NCBI GenBank assembly: GCA_011524805.1
Contig: WTJO01000030.1
Span: forward strand, 1 to 16,097
Reading direction: 5' to 3'
Source of the DNA: Alphaproteobacteria bacterium
GTDB taxonomy: Bacteria > Pseudomonadota > Alphaproteobacteria > Puniceispirillales > Puniceispirillaceae
DNA: 16,097 bases
A program made the position numbers and the translations under genes. A model generated the notes under the pieces. That model saw only the letters and a list, made by a program, of their open reading frames with translations. It had not been told where the DNA came from and did not search any database. This document shows, piece by piece, positions 1 to 8,273 of this stretch (position 1 is its first letter; each line of letters begins with the position of its first letter).

Positions 1-1001
1 TGATCTGAACCCAGATAATGGCGCTCATTGCCAACCTTCTCAGGCGGGACATGCTCATAGGTGCGCGGGTCTTTCTGGGCAGCAGAGGCATGCAGACCTC
101 CCTTATGGGCAAAGGCCGCCTCGCCAACATAAGGCGCATGCTGATTAGGTGTTCTGTTCAGCCTGTCATCCAGCATCCGAGACAGGCTTGTCAGTCTTGA
201 GAGCTTAGCCTCATTAATGCTTGTCTCAAATCCCAGCTTTAGCATCAGATTGGGGATAAGGGTGATTAAATCTGCATTGCCACACCGCTCGCCAAGGCCA
301 TTTAATGTCCCCTGAAGCTGGCGCGCGCCGGCGTGAATGGCAGCAAGCGAATTTGCCACCGCAACCCCTGAATCATTATGACAGTGAATACCAAGCCGCA
401 CCTCAGGACAGGCCTGTGCAGTCTGCCGGACAATATCAAATACCTCGTTAGGCAGTGTGCCGCCATTTGTATCACACAGCACAACCCAGTCAGCGCCACC
501 TTCTGCGGCCGCCTTTACACAAGAAAGCGCAAACTCTTTATTGGCCTTGAAACCGTCAAAATAATGTTCACAGTCAAACATTGATTCAAATTGTGCGGAT
601 TTTGATGCGGCTACTGAATCGCGTATCATCTGCAAATTTTCGTCTAGCTCAATATTGAGCGCGGTAGTGACATGAAAATCCCATGTCTTGCCAACCAGAC
701 AGGTTGCGTCTGCCTGTGCATCCAGAATAGCCTTGAGACCGGGGTCATTCTCGGTTGACCTGCCGCCACGTCTGGTCATGCCAAAAGCTACTAGCGAAGC
801 ATGCTTCAGCCCTTGCGGTGTGCTGAAAAATGCATCATCGGTGGGGTTTGCACCCGGCCAGCCACCTTCGATATAGTCAATACCAAATTCGTCAAGTGCA
901 GAGGCAATGAACTGTTTATCTGCAACCGTAAAATCAACACCTCTTGTCTGGCCGCCATCACGCAAGGTAGTATCAAATAGCCAAATTTTATTGCCGGTCA
1001 T
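1..1001 (-). CDS. cimA: Citramalate synthase, CimA type (partial, C-terminus off the left edge)
   Basis: Predicted to condense acetyl-CoA with pyruvate to (R)-citramalate, the first step of the threonine-independent route to 2-oxobutyrate and isoleucine, in the cytoplasm. About 333 residues are visible from an ATG at 999-1001. The HMGL-like TIM barrel carries TTLRDG near residues 11-16 (catalytic Arg-Asp), then YIEGGWPGANP, DTNGG, the metal-binding GIHCHNDSG, NGLGERCGNADL and HKGGLHASA. YIEGGWPG and the early HKGGLHASA fit the CimA branch rather than LeuA, which is the main alternative. The missing part should be the C-terminal dimer/regulatory domain of roughly 190 residues. A GAGAAG stretch about 10 bases upstream is a plausible ribosome site. 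It follows cysS by 76 bases on the same strand, an order common in alphaproteobacteria, so it probably shares that transcript. Confidence 0.93.
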   Translation of the reverse strand, partial: MTGNKIWLFDTTLRDGGQTRGVDFTVADKQFIASALDEFGIDYIEGGWPGANPTDDAFFSTPQGLKHASLVAFGMTRRGGRSTENDPGLKAILDAQADATCLVGKTWDFHVTTALNIELDENLQMIRDSVAASKSAQFESMFDCEHYFDGFKANKEFALSCVKAAAEGGADWVVLCDTNGGTLPNEVFDIVRQTAQACPEVRLGIHCHNDSGVAVANSLAAIHAGARQLQGTLNGLGERCGNADLITLIPNLMLKLGFETSINEAKLSRLTSLSRMLDDRLNRTPNQHAPYVGEAAFAHKGGLHASAAQKDPRTYEHVPPEKVGNERHYLGSD

Positions 1002-1077
1002 ACTTTGTTATCTTCTCGGTCTAATCAATATAATCTGCGTAGCTTTTAGCCGAATTTGAGCGCTGGCGCAAATCTGG

Positions 1078-2436
1078 CTAGCCGCGTTCCCATTTTGTGC
1101 CCTCTGCACTGTCAAGCAATCTGATGTTCTGCGCGGCAAGCTGGTCACGGATGTTATCAGCTGTTGCGAAATCTTTATCTGCCCGCGCCTGATTACGTTG
1201 CCGGATTAACGCCTCTATGGCCTCAGCAGAAATGCCGTCATCATCAGCCTGTGTGAACCAGCCTGAATCCTGAAACAGCCCAAGAATATCTCCAAAGCTA
1301 ACAATCTTGTTTGCGGCCATTACATCGCCCTTATTGGCCTGTGCGGCCAATTTATGAAGCGCTGCAAAACAGCCCGGCAGATTGAGATCATCACATAATG
1401 GTGCCAGTAATTCTGATATATCAATGTCTGCCGGCATTGTCTTATCTGCGATACCGGTAGCCCGATAGAATTTGTCCAGATTTGCTTTTGCTTCGGCAAG
1501 CTGATTTTGCGAGAAATCAAGTGGCGCACGATAATGTGTTGCCAGCAGACAATAGCGGATAGTCTCTCCGCGATGCAAGGCAAGGGCATCTGCCACAGTT
1601 GTGAAATTGCCAAGCGATTTTGACATCTTCTCACCCTCAACCGTGACATAGCCATTATGCACCCAGATATTTGCCATCCTATCCAGATTATGCGCACAGC
1701 ATGATTGTGCAATTTCGTTCTCATGATGAGGAAAAATCAGATCAAGACCGCCAGCGTGAATATCAAACTGCGCACCCAGATATTTGCCGGACATGGCTGA
1801 ACATTCAATATGCCAGCCTGGCCTGCCATATCCCCACGGACTTTGCCAGCCGGGTGTTGTCTCATCAGATGGTTTCCACAGCACAAAATCAGCCGGATGC
1901 TGCTTAAACGGAGCAATTTCCACACGCGCACCAGCTATCATCTCGTCTACCGACCTGCCTGACAGACCGCCATAACTGGCCATCTTTTCAACTGCAAACA
2001 GCACATGGCCTTCTGCGTCATAGGCAAACCCCTTATCGATCAGCGTTGAGATCATCTCAATCATCTCGTCAATATGATGGGTTGCGCGTGGTTCAATATC
2101 GGGCGGCAAAACACCTAATGCGTCAGCATCCTGATGAAAAGTATCAATTGTCTCGGTGCACAGATCAGCAATAGAGATGTTGCGCTCTGACGCACGCTGA
2201 TTAATTTTATCATCTACATCGGTAATATTGCGCACATAACAGACATTCTGCGCACCATATAGGCGGCGAAGCAGTCTGACCAGCACATCAAACACCACAA
2301 GCGGGCGTGCATTGCCTACATGAATTTTATCATAGACAGTAGGCCCGCACGCATAAACCCCTATCTGTTCCGGATTAATCGGGCTGAATAGCTGTTTTTT
2401 GCGACTAAGGGTATTATGCAGATGCAATTCTGTCAT
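1078..2436 (-). CDS. cysS: Cysteinyl-tRNA synthetase
   Basis: Class I aminoacyl-tRNA synthetase that charges tRNA-Cys with cysteine in the cytoplasm. The protein is 452 residues, close to the usual 460. The HIGH-type motif appears as HVGN (39-42) and KMSKS at 270-274. The catalytic zinc ligands are present as Cys30, Cys212 (WHIECSAM), His237 and Glu241 (PHHENE), matching the spacing in E. coli CysRS. The frame stays open to 2598, but family homology begins at MTELHLHNTL, and this ATG (2434-2436) overlaps the gltX stop as ATGA. The upstream 54 codons lie antiparallel in frame-shifted gltX coding sequence and are not part of the protein. Translation is probably coupled to gltX. Confidence 0.97.
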   Translation of the reverse strand: MTELHLHNTLSRKKQLFSPINPEQIGVYACGPTVYDKIHVGNARPLVVFDVLVRLLRRLYGAQNVCYVRNITDVDDKINQRASERNISIADLCTETIDTFHQDADALGVLPPDIEPRATHHIDEMIEMISTLIDKGFAYDAEGHVLFAVEKMASYGGLSGRSVDEMIAGARVEIAPFKQHPADFVLWKPSDETTPGWQSPWGYGRPGWHIECSAMSGKYLGAQFDIHAGGLDLIFPHHENEIAQSCCAHNLDRMANIWVHNGYVTVEGEKMSKSLGNFTTVADALALHRGETIRYCLLATHYRAPLDFSQNQLAEAKANLDKFYRATGIADKTMPADIDISELLAPLCDDLNLPGCFAALHKLAAQANKGDVMAANKIVSFGDILGLFQDSGWFTQADDDGISAEAIEALIRQRNQARADKDFATADNIRDQLAAQNIRLLDSAEGTKWERG

Positions 2437-3776
2437 GCGGTTTTGCCCTGCAATCGTGCCAAAGCTGTCTGCCTGCCAATAAAGGGCAGAAGCTGCCCCA
2501 TATCCGGTCCATGAGACTGGCCTGTTAGCGCCTTTCTTAGCGGCATAAACAGACCGCGCCCCTTCGCCCCTGTCTGGGCAGATACAGCCTTTGTCCAAGC
2601 CGACCAGCTATCTGCGTCAAATTCATCTTCGGAAATCAGTGATGCTGCCTGTCCGATAAACTCTGCATCTTCAATATCAGGCGTAACTGGCTGATGACAG
2701 ATTTGCCACCACATACCGGCATCTTCCAGCCTGTCGATATTACCTTTGACTACCTCCCAGAACAGAGGTGTTATCTCTGCCAGTCCAAGTGCCAATAGCT
2801 GTTCTGCAACATTGTCAAAATCCAGCCCCTGAAGCAGCCTTGCATTAATCTGGCCAAGCTCACTATGTGAGAATTTTGCTGTTGAGCGCCCAAATGCCGC
2901 CATATCAAAACTCTCGATAAGCGGCTGCATATCTGCAAATGCCTCAATCGGATGCGAGGTACCGATACGCCCAAGCAACGAGGTAATGGCAGCTGACTGG
3001 ATACCCTCTTCACGCAATTGCGCGATGGACAGGCTGCCAAGACGTTTCGACAGACCCTCGCCTTCCATACCAGCCAGCAAGGCCAGATGCCCCATTTTTG
3101 GTGCTGGGCTGCCTAGTGCTTCAAAAAGCTGAATCTGGGCAGCCGAATTTGTGACATGATCTTCACCTCTCAGAATGGTGGTAATGCCATGGTCTATATC
3201 ATCCACAACAGAAGCCAGCGTATAGATAACCCGGCCATCTTCACGCATCAGAACAGGGTCTGACAGGCTGGACATATGATAGCTTACATCACCTCTGACA
3301 AGGTCAGTCCAGCTCACCTGCTCATGGTTCAGCAAAAATCTGTAATGCGGGGTTTTGCCCTCGGCTTTCAGCGCCTCAATCTGCTCTGGGGTTAATTTCA
3401 GCGCGGCTCTGTCATAGACAGGCGGCTTGCCGGCCATAAGCTGGGCTTTGCGTTTCAGACCAAGCTCTTCTGCTGTCTCAAAACATGGATAGGCACGACC
3501 CGCTGCCACCAGCCTTGCCAGCGCATCATCATATCGCTCAAGGCGATTTGACTGTCTGTCTTCACAATCCCAGCCCATGCCAAGCCAGAGAATATCATCT
3601 CTGATTGAAGCTTCAAACGCCTGTGTTGAGCGCTCGGTATCTGTATCGTCAATACGCAACATAAACTGCCCGCCATGGTGTCGGGCAAACAGGTAATTTA
3701 CCAGTGCCGTGCGCACATTGCCAACATGAAGCTGGCCTGTAGGGCTTGGGGCAAAACGGACTTTTTCACTACTCAT
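2433..3776 (-). CDS. gltX: Glutamyl-tRNA synthetase (HVGN/LSKR subfamily)
   Basis: Class I synthetase that ligates glutamate to tRNA in the cytoplasm; 447 residues. It opens with FAPSPTGQLHVGN (HIGH-type motif at 17-20), followed by RIDDTDTERS, LRGEDHVTN and the KMSKS-type loop as LSKRLG (242-247). The lysine that usually precedes LSKR is glycine here. The zinc-site region after AYPC (96-98) holds a single Cys, so the E. coli-type zinc ligands are absent. Many alphaproteobacteria carry two GluRS copies, and this could be either the discriminating tRNA-Glu enzyme or a paralogue that also charges tRNA-Gln for GatCAB; the sequence alone does not decide. The start ATG overlaps the nadE stop by four bases, and its own stop overlaps the cysS start in the same way. 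Confidence 0.95.
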   Translation of the reverse strand: MSSEKVRFAPSPTGQLHVGNVRTALVNYLFARHHGGQFMLRIDDTDTERSTQAFEASIRDDILWLGMGWDCEDRQSNRLERYDDALARLVAAGRAYPCFETAEELGLKRKAQLMAGKPPVYDRAALKLTPEQIEALKAEGKTPHYRFLLNHEQVSWTDLVRGDVSYHMSSLSDPVLMREDGRVIYTLASVVDDIDHGITTILRGEDHVTNSAAQIQLFEALGSPAPKMGHLALLAGMEGEGLSKRLGSLSIAQLREEGIQSAAITSLLGRIGTSHPIEAFADMQPLIESFDMAAFGRSTAKFSHSELGQINARLLQGLDFDNVAEQLLALGLAEITPLFWEVVKGNIDRLEDAGMWWQICHQPVTPDIEDAEFIGQAASLISEDEFDADSWSAWTKAVSAQTGAKGRGLFMPLRKALTGQSHGPDMGQLLPFIGRQTALARLQGKTA

Positions 3777-5458
3777 AATGTTTCCACTTCATGCGGTGTA
3801 AAACCTGATGTCAGAGGCAGGCGTCTGTCACGGCCAAAGGCTCTGCTGGTAATTTTTGGCCCCGGCGCTGCCTGGAACCGTTTATATTCAGCCCTAAATA
3901 GCAGACGGCTTGCGGCCTCGACAACATCCCTGTCATAGCCCTTTGCGGTAATGGTTTCGATATCTTCCATTTTCTCGGTAAGGGCAATTAAAATTGCATC
4001 TAGCACATCATAAGGTGGCAGGGTGTCTGTATCTTTCTGCTCAGGGCGTAATTCGGCAGATGGCGGACGGGTTATGATACGTGTTGGTATCACCTCGCCT
4101 TCGGGGCCTAGCGCGCCTTTTGGCAGATGCGCATTTCGCCAGTTACACAGCTCAAACACCGTTGTTTTCCAGACATCTTTCAGCGGCGCAAAGCCACCAC
4201 ACATATCCCCATATAGCGTTGAATAGCCGGCTGCATATTCAGATTTATTGCCTGTTGCCAGTACCATATGCCCCAGCTTGTTCGAAATTGCCATTAGCAA
4301 CATACCACGCAGGCGCGACTGGATATTTTCTTCTGTAACATCTGCCCCTCTGCCCGCAAACATCTCTGCCAGCATATTATCAAAGGCGTCCATGCCCTGT
4401 CTGATGGGAATATCATCTAGCGCAATACCCAGATTACCGGCAAGCAGTGCGGCATCGCTAAGCGATATATCTGCTGTATAATCTGATGGCATCATCACCA
4501 GCTTGACCTTGTCTGCGCCAAGTGCATCAACTGCCAACACTGCCACAATGGCAGAATCTACCCCGCCTGACAGACCAAGTATAACACCCGGAAATCCGTT
4601 TTTCTGGACATAGTCACGGATAGATAATGTCAATGCCCGCCAGATAGCTTCAAGCGGCTCATCTGGCGGCGTGATCTGGCCGGTAAAGCTATAGTGGCCG
4701 TTTGCATCTTTTCTGGCTGTAACAAGCGAGACTGTCTCTGTAAACTGGGGAAGCTGAGCTGCCAGCCCGCCGCCACAATTCAGCGCAAATGACCCGCCAT
4801 CAAATACCAGCTCATCCTGCCCGCCTGTCATATTCACATAAATGAGCGGCAGGCCTGATTCTGTGATACGCGCGATGCCATGCATAATCCGCTGGTCTGT
4901 TTTTCCAGACTCAAACGGTGACGCATTCAAAGATAAAATCATCTCGGCACCGGATTCTGCGACTGTTTCAACCACATCTTCAAACCAGATATCTTCACAA
5001 ATTGCCAGCCCCAGCCTGACACCTCTGAGACTAACCGGCCCTTGCAACGCACCTTGCGTGAAATGACGCTTATCATCAAACACGCCGTAATTTGGCAGAT
5101 TGGCCTTGTCACGGCGGGCAATTATCTGTCCGTCATCCAGAATAAAACAGGCATTTGTAAGCTGGCCTGCTTCACGATAGGGCGCCCCAACAATAATGGC
5201 AGGCCCGCCATCTGAAGTCAGTTCGGCAAGCTGGCCTATCGCGCTTTCAATCCGCGCCATAAAATCATCCCGCAACACCAGATCATCGGCAGGATAGCCG
5301 GACAGAAACATCTCAGGCGTAATAATAATATCAGCGCCCAGAGCGGCAGCGCGTTCCCGCATCTGGATAATCTTGTCCGTATTGGCGGCAATATCACCCA
5401 AATGGGAATTTGCCTGTATCAAACCAATATTCACATCATGTTGCTGAGTGTCAGCCAT
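3773..5458 (-). CDS. nadE: Glutamine-dependent NAD+ synthetase
   Basis: Catalyses the last step of NAD synthesis, ATP-dependent amidation of nicotinate adenine dinucleotide, using ammonia released from glutamine. Two domains are seen in 561 residues. The N-terminal nitrilase-like glutaminase (about 5-255) has the triad Glu49 (TPEM), Lys118 (DKANLPNYG) and Cys154 (AICEDIW). The C-terminal synthetase (about 270-561) has the pyrophosphate loop SGGVDS at 297-302 and the ATGNKSEYAAGYSTLYGDM segment from 401. The frame has a GTG two codons upstream, but TTAGGA lies 7 bases before the ATG at 5456-5458 and almost touches the GTG, so ATG is chosen. It follows pncB by 56 bases and overlaps gltX by 4, placing NAD salvage and tRNA charging on one likely transcript. 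Confidence 0.96.
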   Translation of the reverse strand: MADTQQHDVNIGLIQANSHLGDIAANTDKIIQMRERAAALGADIIITPEMFLSGYPADDLVLRDDFMARIESAIGQLAELTSDGGPAIIVGAPYREAGQLTNACFILDDGQIIARRDKANLPNYGVFDDKRHFTQGALQGPVSLRGVRLGLAICEDIWFEDVVETVAESGAEMILSLNASPFESGKTDQRIMHGIARITESGLPLIYVNMTGGQDELVFDGGSFALNCGGGLAAQLPQFTETVSLVTARKDANGHYSFTGQITPPDEPLEAIWRALTLSIRDYVQKNGFPGVILGLSGGVDSAIVAVLAVDALGADKVKLVMMPSDYTADISLSDAALLAGNLGIALDDIPIRQGMDAFDNMLAEMFAGRGADVTEENIQSRLRGMLLMAISNKLGHMVLATGNKSEYAAGYSTLYGDMCGGFAPLKDVWKTTVFELCNWRNAHLPKGALGPEGEVIPTRIITRPPSAELRPEQKDTDTLPPYDVLDAILIALTEKMEDIETITAKGYDRDVVEAASRLLFRAEYKRFQAAPGPKITSRAFGRDRRLPLTSGFTPHEVETL

Positions 5459-5514
5459 TATCACATCCTAAGCACAGCCATAATAATATTCAGGCTGATC
5501 TGTGGTTACTGTTG

Positions 5515-6666
5515 TTATTTGCGATGCAGAAACTCTCTGCCTACCTTTACCCGAGGGGTGCCATCATAGGCAATAATATCTGCTGTTGCATATGTTTCGG
5601 TCCAGTTTTGAGGCAAGTATGAGCCTGTACCTATTACATCCACAGGTGCTTTTGCCAGCGAAAAGACACGGCATTTATCCGGACTGAACCCGCTAGAGGT
5701 AACAATCTTTACATGCTGAAAGCCTGCATTATCCAGCTCATCCCGCATATGCCATACCGCCGCCGCAGACACCCCTGTCCCCATCAGATGCTTTAGCTCG
5801 CCCTCAGAGCGATAGCCTCTGATAGCCTCAGGCACATGTTTGTCCAGCACAGCATAGGATGATTGCGTATCCAGCCCCTGAACAAAGCGTCCGCCATGCG
5901 TATCCAGCCTGACTGACAGGCCAGATACCTTGTCGCTTAACGCATGCGCTACTTCCAGCGCATCTTCAACTTCGCGCCCGAAATAATCAACCAGCACAGT
6001 AAGCGGCCTGTCCGGAAAGGTCTCAACGAACAGCTTGGCCGCTTTTAGGGTTGAGCCTGCATAGCCTATCAGCGCATGCGGCATAGTGCCCATACCCTCT
6101 TCTGTGCCAAAAAAATGTGCTGTGGCATCTGCTGCACAGCCAATAAATCCGGTCGCCCCGACCTTCTGCTGTGCCTTACGTGAGCCTACAGACGCGCCAT
6201 AGGCCATCAATTCTGCCATCTCGGCACCTGCACAATGGCGTGCATCCATCGCAAGAAAGGCTACATCAGGCAACTCAATACACATCTGATAGGCATTATA
6301 AGCCGCCACACAAGCAGACCCTAGCCGTTGCAGAAATATTGTTTCCATATCGACCAGCTGGGACATTTTGCCAGTGATGTAGAATAATGGCTCACCTGCC
6401 CCTACCCATGCGCCTTCTTTATGAAGCTGTTCAATCTTAACATCACTGCCACGCTCGGCAATCATCTGGTTTAGCCAGTCAACTGCCAGTTTTGGCGCAA
6501 GCGTAACTGGCCGCCGCATAAATACCGCATATGTGACCTCGCAATCCTGATTATTCAGAATTATCTGGCGGGTAAGATTAAAATAGCTATCTGTCAGGCG
6601 CGGCTGATCAGCCAATGAAGGCCCCGTGCTATCAGATGAACCATGTTTATGCGTATCAGATGCCAT
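5515..6666 (-). CDS. pncB: Nicotinate phosphoribosyltransferase
   Basis: Predicted to convert nicotinate and PRPP to nicotinate mononucleotide, the Preiss-Handler entry step of NAD salvage. The 383-residue protein is close in length to the short archaeal-type enzymes. Type II phosphoribosyltransferase features include SRKAQQ (162-167), GTMPHALIGYAG (193-204) with the active-site His197, a VDYFG and RLDTHGGR phosphate-binding strand region (254-261), TSSGFSPDK (323-331) and VIGTGSYL (344-351). It sits directly upstream of nadE, the last enzyme of the same pathway, which supports the call; nadD must be elsewhere. The start ATG has AGGAAAG about 11 bases upstream. A nicotinamide-specific or related phosphoribosyltransferase is the alternative, judged less likely. 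Confidence 0.92.
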   Translation of the reverse strand: MASDTHKHGSSDSTGPSLADQPRLTDSYFNLTRQIILNNQDCEVTYAVFMRRPVTLAPKLAVDWLNQMIAERGSDVKIEQLHKEGAWVGAGEPLFYITGKMSQLVDMETIFLQRLGSACVAAYNAYQMCIELPDVAFLAMDARHCAGAEMAELMAYGASVGSRKAQQKVGATGFIGCAADATAHFFGTEEGMGTMPHALIGYAGSTLKAAKLFVETFPDRPLTVLVDYFGREVEDALEVAHALSDKVSGLSVRLDTHGGRFVQGLDTQSSYAVLDKHVPEAIRGYRSEGELKHLMGTGVSAAAVWHMRDELDNAGFQHVKIVTSSGFSPDKCRVFSLAKAPVDVIGTGSYLPQNWTETYATADIIAYDGTPRVKVGREFLHRK

Positions 6667-6747
6667 CTAATTTGCTGCTTTCCTGCCTAGGATAGAAGCG
6701 TGCGAACATGCTGGTGCATGACACCACTGTCTGACCCGAACCTATGT

Positions 6748-8127
6748 CTATCCTGCTTTCCGCAAACCATTTTGCTGGTCACGCCTGTTCTTTAGCAGAT
6801 CAGCTATTAAAAATGCCAGTTCCAGAGACTGACCGGCATTAAGACGCGGATCACAATGCGTATGATACCTGTCTGCCAAATCCTGTTCGGTCACTTCAAC
6901 CAGCCCGCCAACACATTCGGTCACATCTTTGCCTGTCATCTCGAAATGCACGCCACCAGGATATGTGCCTACCTCGTCATGCGCATCGAAAAACCCTTTT
7001 ACTTCGGCAAATATGTCATCCACGCGGCGCGTTTTATAGCCTGTTGATGCTTTTACCGTGTTGCCATGCATCGGATCACAGCACCACACAACCTCGGAAC
7101 CATGGCCTTTAACAGCTTTCAGCAAAGGTTTCAGCTTTTGTCTGACATCCTCAGCGCCCATTCTGGCGATAAGGGTGAGCCGACCCGGAATATTTTCAGG
7201 GTTCAGCCTGTCAATCAGACGCAACAGATCATCTGTATCCAGTGATGGCCCGCATTTCAGCCCGATAGGATTTGATATACCACGCATATATTCGATATGC
7301 GCACCGTCAAGCTGGCGTGTTCTATCACCAATCCAAACCATATGCGCCGAGGTGGTGTACCAGCCCTTCTCATCTGTAATTGTATCTTTGCGGGTCAGCG
7401 CTTCTTCATAATTCAGCAACAATGCTTCATGGCTGGTGAAAAAATCTGTTTCACTCAGCCTGCGGGTAGATTGTGGTGTCACCCCGCATGCCGCCATAAA
7501 ATCCAGGCATTCGTTAATCCGCTCAGACAGTTCGGTAAAACGGTCAGCCTGTTCCCTGTCCTGAATAAAATCACTGCGCCAGCTATTCACCGCATGCAGA
7601 TCGGCCATACCGCCTTGCGCAAATGCCCGAAGCAAATTCAGTGTCGATGAAGATTGCTCATAAACCCGAAGTAGTCGTTCCGGATCTGGCACACGTTCTG
7701 TTTCGGTAAAATCAATACCATTTACCATATCACCGCGATAAGATGGCAGTTCCTGACCATCCACCATCTCGACAGGCGATGAGCGCGGCTTGGCAAACTG
7801 TCCGGCAACACGGCCTATTTTCACCACGGGCAAAGACGCACCAAAGGTCAGCACAACTGCCATCTTCAAAAATACTCTGAAACTGTCACGGATCATATCT
7901 GCTGAAAATTCGGCAAAACTCTCGGCACAATCACCGCCCTGCAGCAAAAATGCTTCACCAGCGGCAACCTTGCCAAGCTGGCTTCGTAAATTCTGAACCT
8001 CGCCAGCAAATACCAGAGGCGGCTTGGCGCCAAGCTGCGCTTCAACCGCGCTTACCTGTGCCGCGTCCGGATATTCGGGAACCTGAAGAATTGGCTTGTC
8101 ACGCCAGCTTGAAGGATGCCATGTCAT
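6748..8127 (-). CDS. aroG: 3-deoxy-D-arabino-heptulosonate 7-phosphate synthase, class II
   Basis: First enzyme of the shikimate pathway, condensing phosphoenolpyruvate with erythrose 4-phosphate in the cytoplasm. The 459-residue protein is the plant/Mycobacterium-like class II form. Seen are QGGDCAES (63-70), KIGRVAGQFAKPRSSP (103-118), YRGDMVNG, TRLSETDFFTSHEALLLNYE, WIGDRTRQLDGAHIEY, WCCDPMHGN and FEMTGKDVTECVGG. Metal ligands Cys67, His354, Glu396 and Asp426 show the same 42- and 30-residue spacings as His369, Glu411 and Asp441 of M. tuberculosis AroG. The frame is open to 8208, but homology starts at MTWHPSSWRDKP; the 27 extra codons are taken as 5' leader. The ribosome site is weak (TGAGAC before ATG). 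It lies 146 bases after gor and 81 before pncB, so it may have its own promoter. Confidence 0.96.
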   Translation of the reverse strand: MTWHPSSWRDKPILQVPEYPDAAQVSAVEAQLGAKPPLVFAGEVQNLRSQLGKVAAGEAFLLQGGDCAESFAEFSADMIRDSFRVFLKMAVVLTFGASLPVVKIGRVAGQFAKPRSSPVEMVDGQELPSYRGDMVNGIDFTETERVPDPERLLRVYEQSSSTLNLLRAFAQGGMADLHAVNSWRSDFIQDREQADRFTELSERINECLDFMAACGVTPQSTRRLSETDFFTSHEALLLNYEEALTRKDTITDEKGWYTTSAHMVWIGDRTRQLDGAHIEYMRGISNPIGLKCGPSLDTDDLLRLIDRLNPENIPGRLTLIARMGAEDVRQKLKPLLKAVKGHGSEVVWCCDPMHGNTVKASTGYKTRRVDDIFAEVKGFFDAHDEVGTYPGGVHFEMTGKDVTECVGGLVEVTEQDLADRYHTHCDPRLNAGQSLELAFLIADLLKNRRDQQNGLRKAG

Positions 8128-8273
8128 AATTGTCTCAGATACGCCCCGACAGGGGGTTTTTAATCTGCCTCTTTTGTCAAATGATTTTGCTATGCACAAA
8201 ATAGCCAATTAATGCCATTTTGCAAACAATTCTATTGAGATAATCGAAGGAATGCCTGGCAGTTTTTCACCTG

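Noticed and set aside
1002..1077. Short imperfect TTTGCGC/GCGC(T)CAAA inverted repeat between cysS and cimA
   Set aside because: The loop is too small, the stem needs a bulge, and no T tract follows, so it is not a credible terminator.
2437..2598. 54-codon N-terminal extension of cysS
   Set aside because: It overlaps the 3' end of gltX in another frame, has no CysRS similarity, and the downstream ATG forms an ATGA junction with the gltX stop.
5459..5464. GTG start two codons upstream for nadE
   Set aside because: The ribosome site TTAGGA almost abuts this GTG but is spaced 7 bases from the downstream ATG.
8144..8161. CCCC-GACA-GGGG followed by a T run, resembling a plus-strand intrinsic terminator
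   Set aside because: The stem is only 4 bases and no plus-strand gene precedes it; it lies in the minus-strand leader of aroG.
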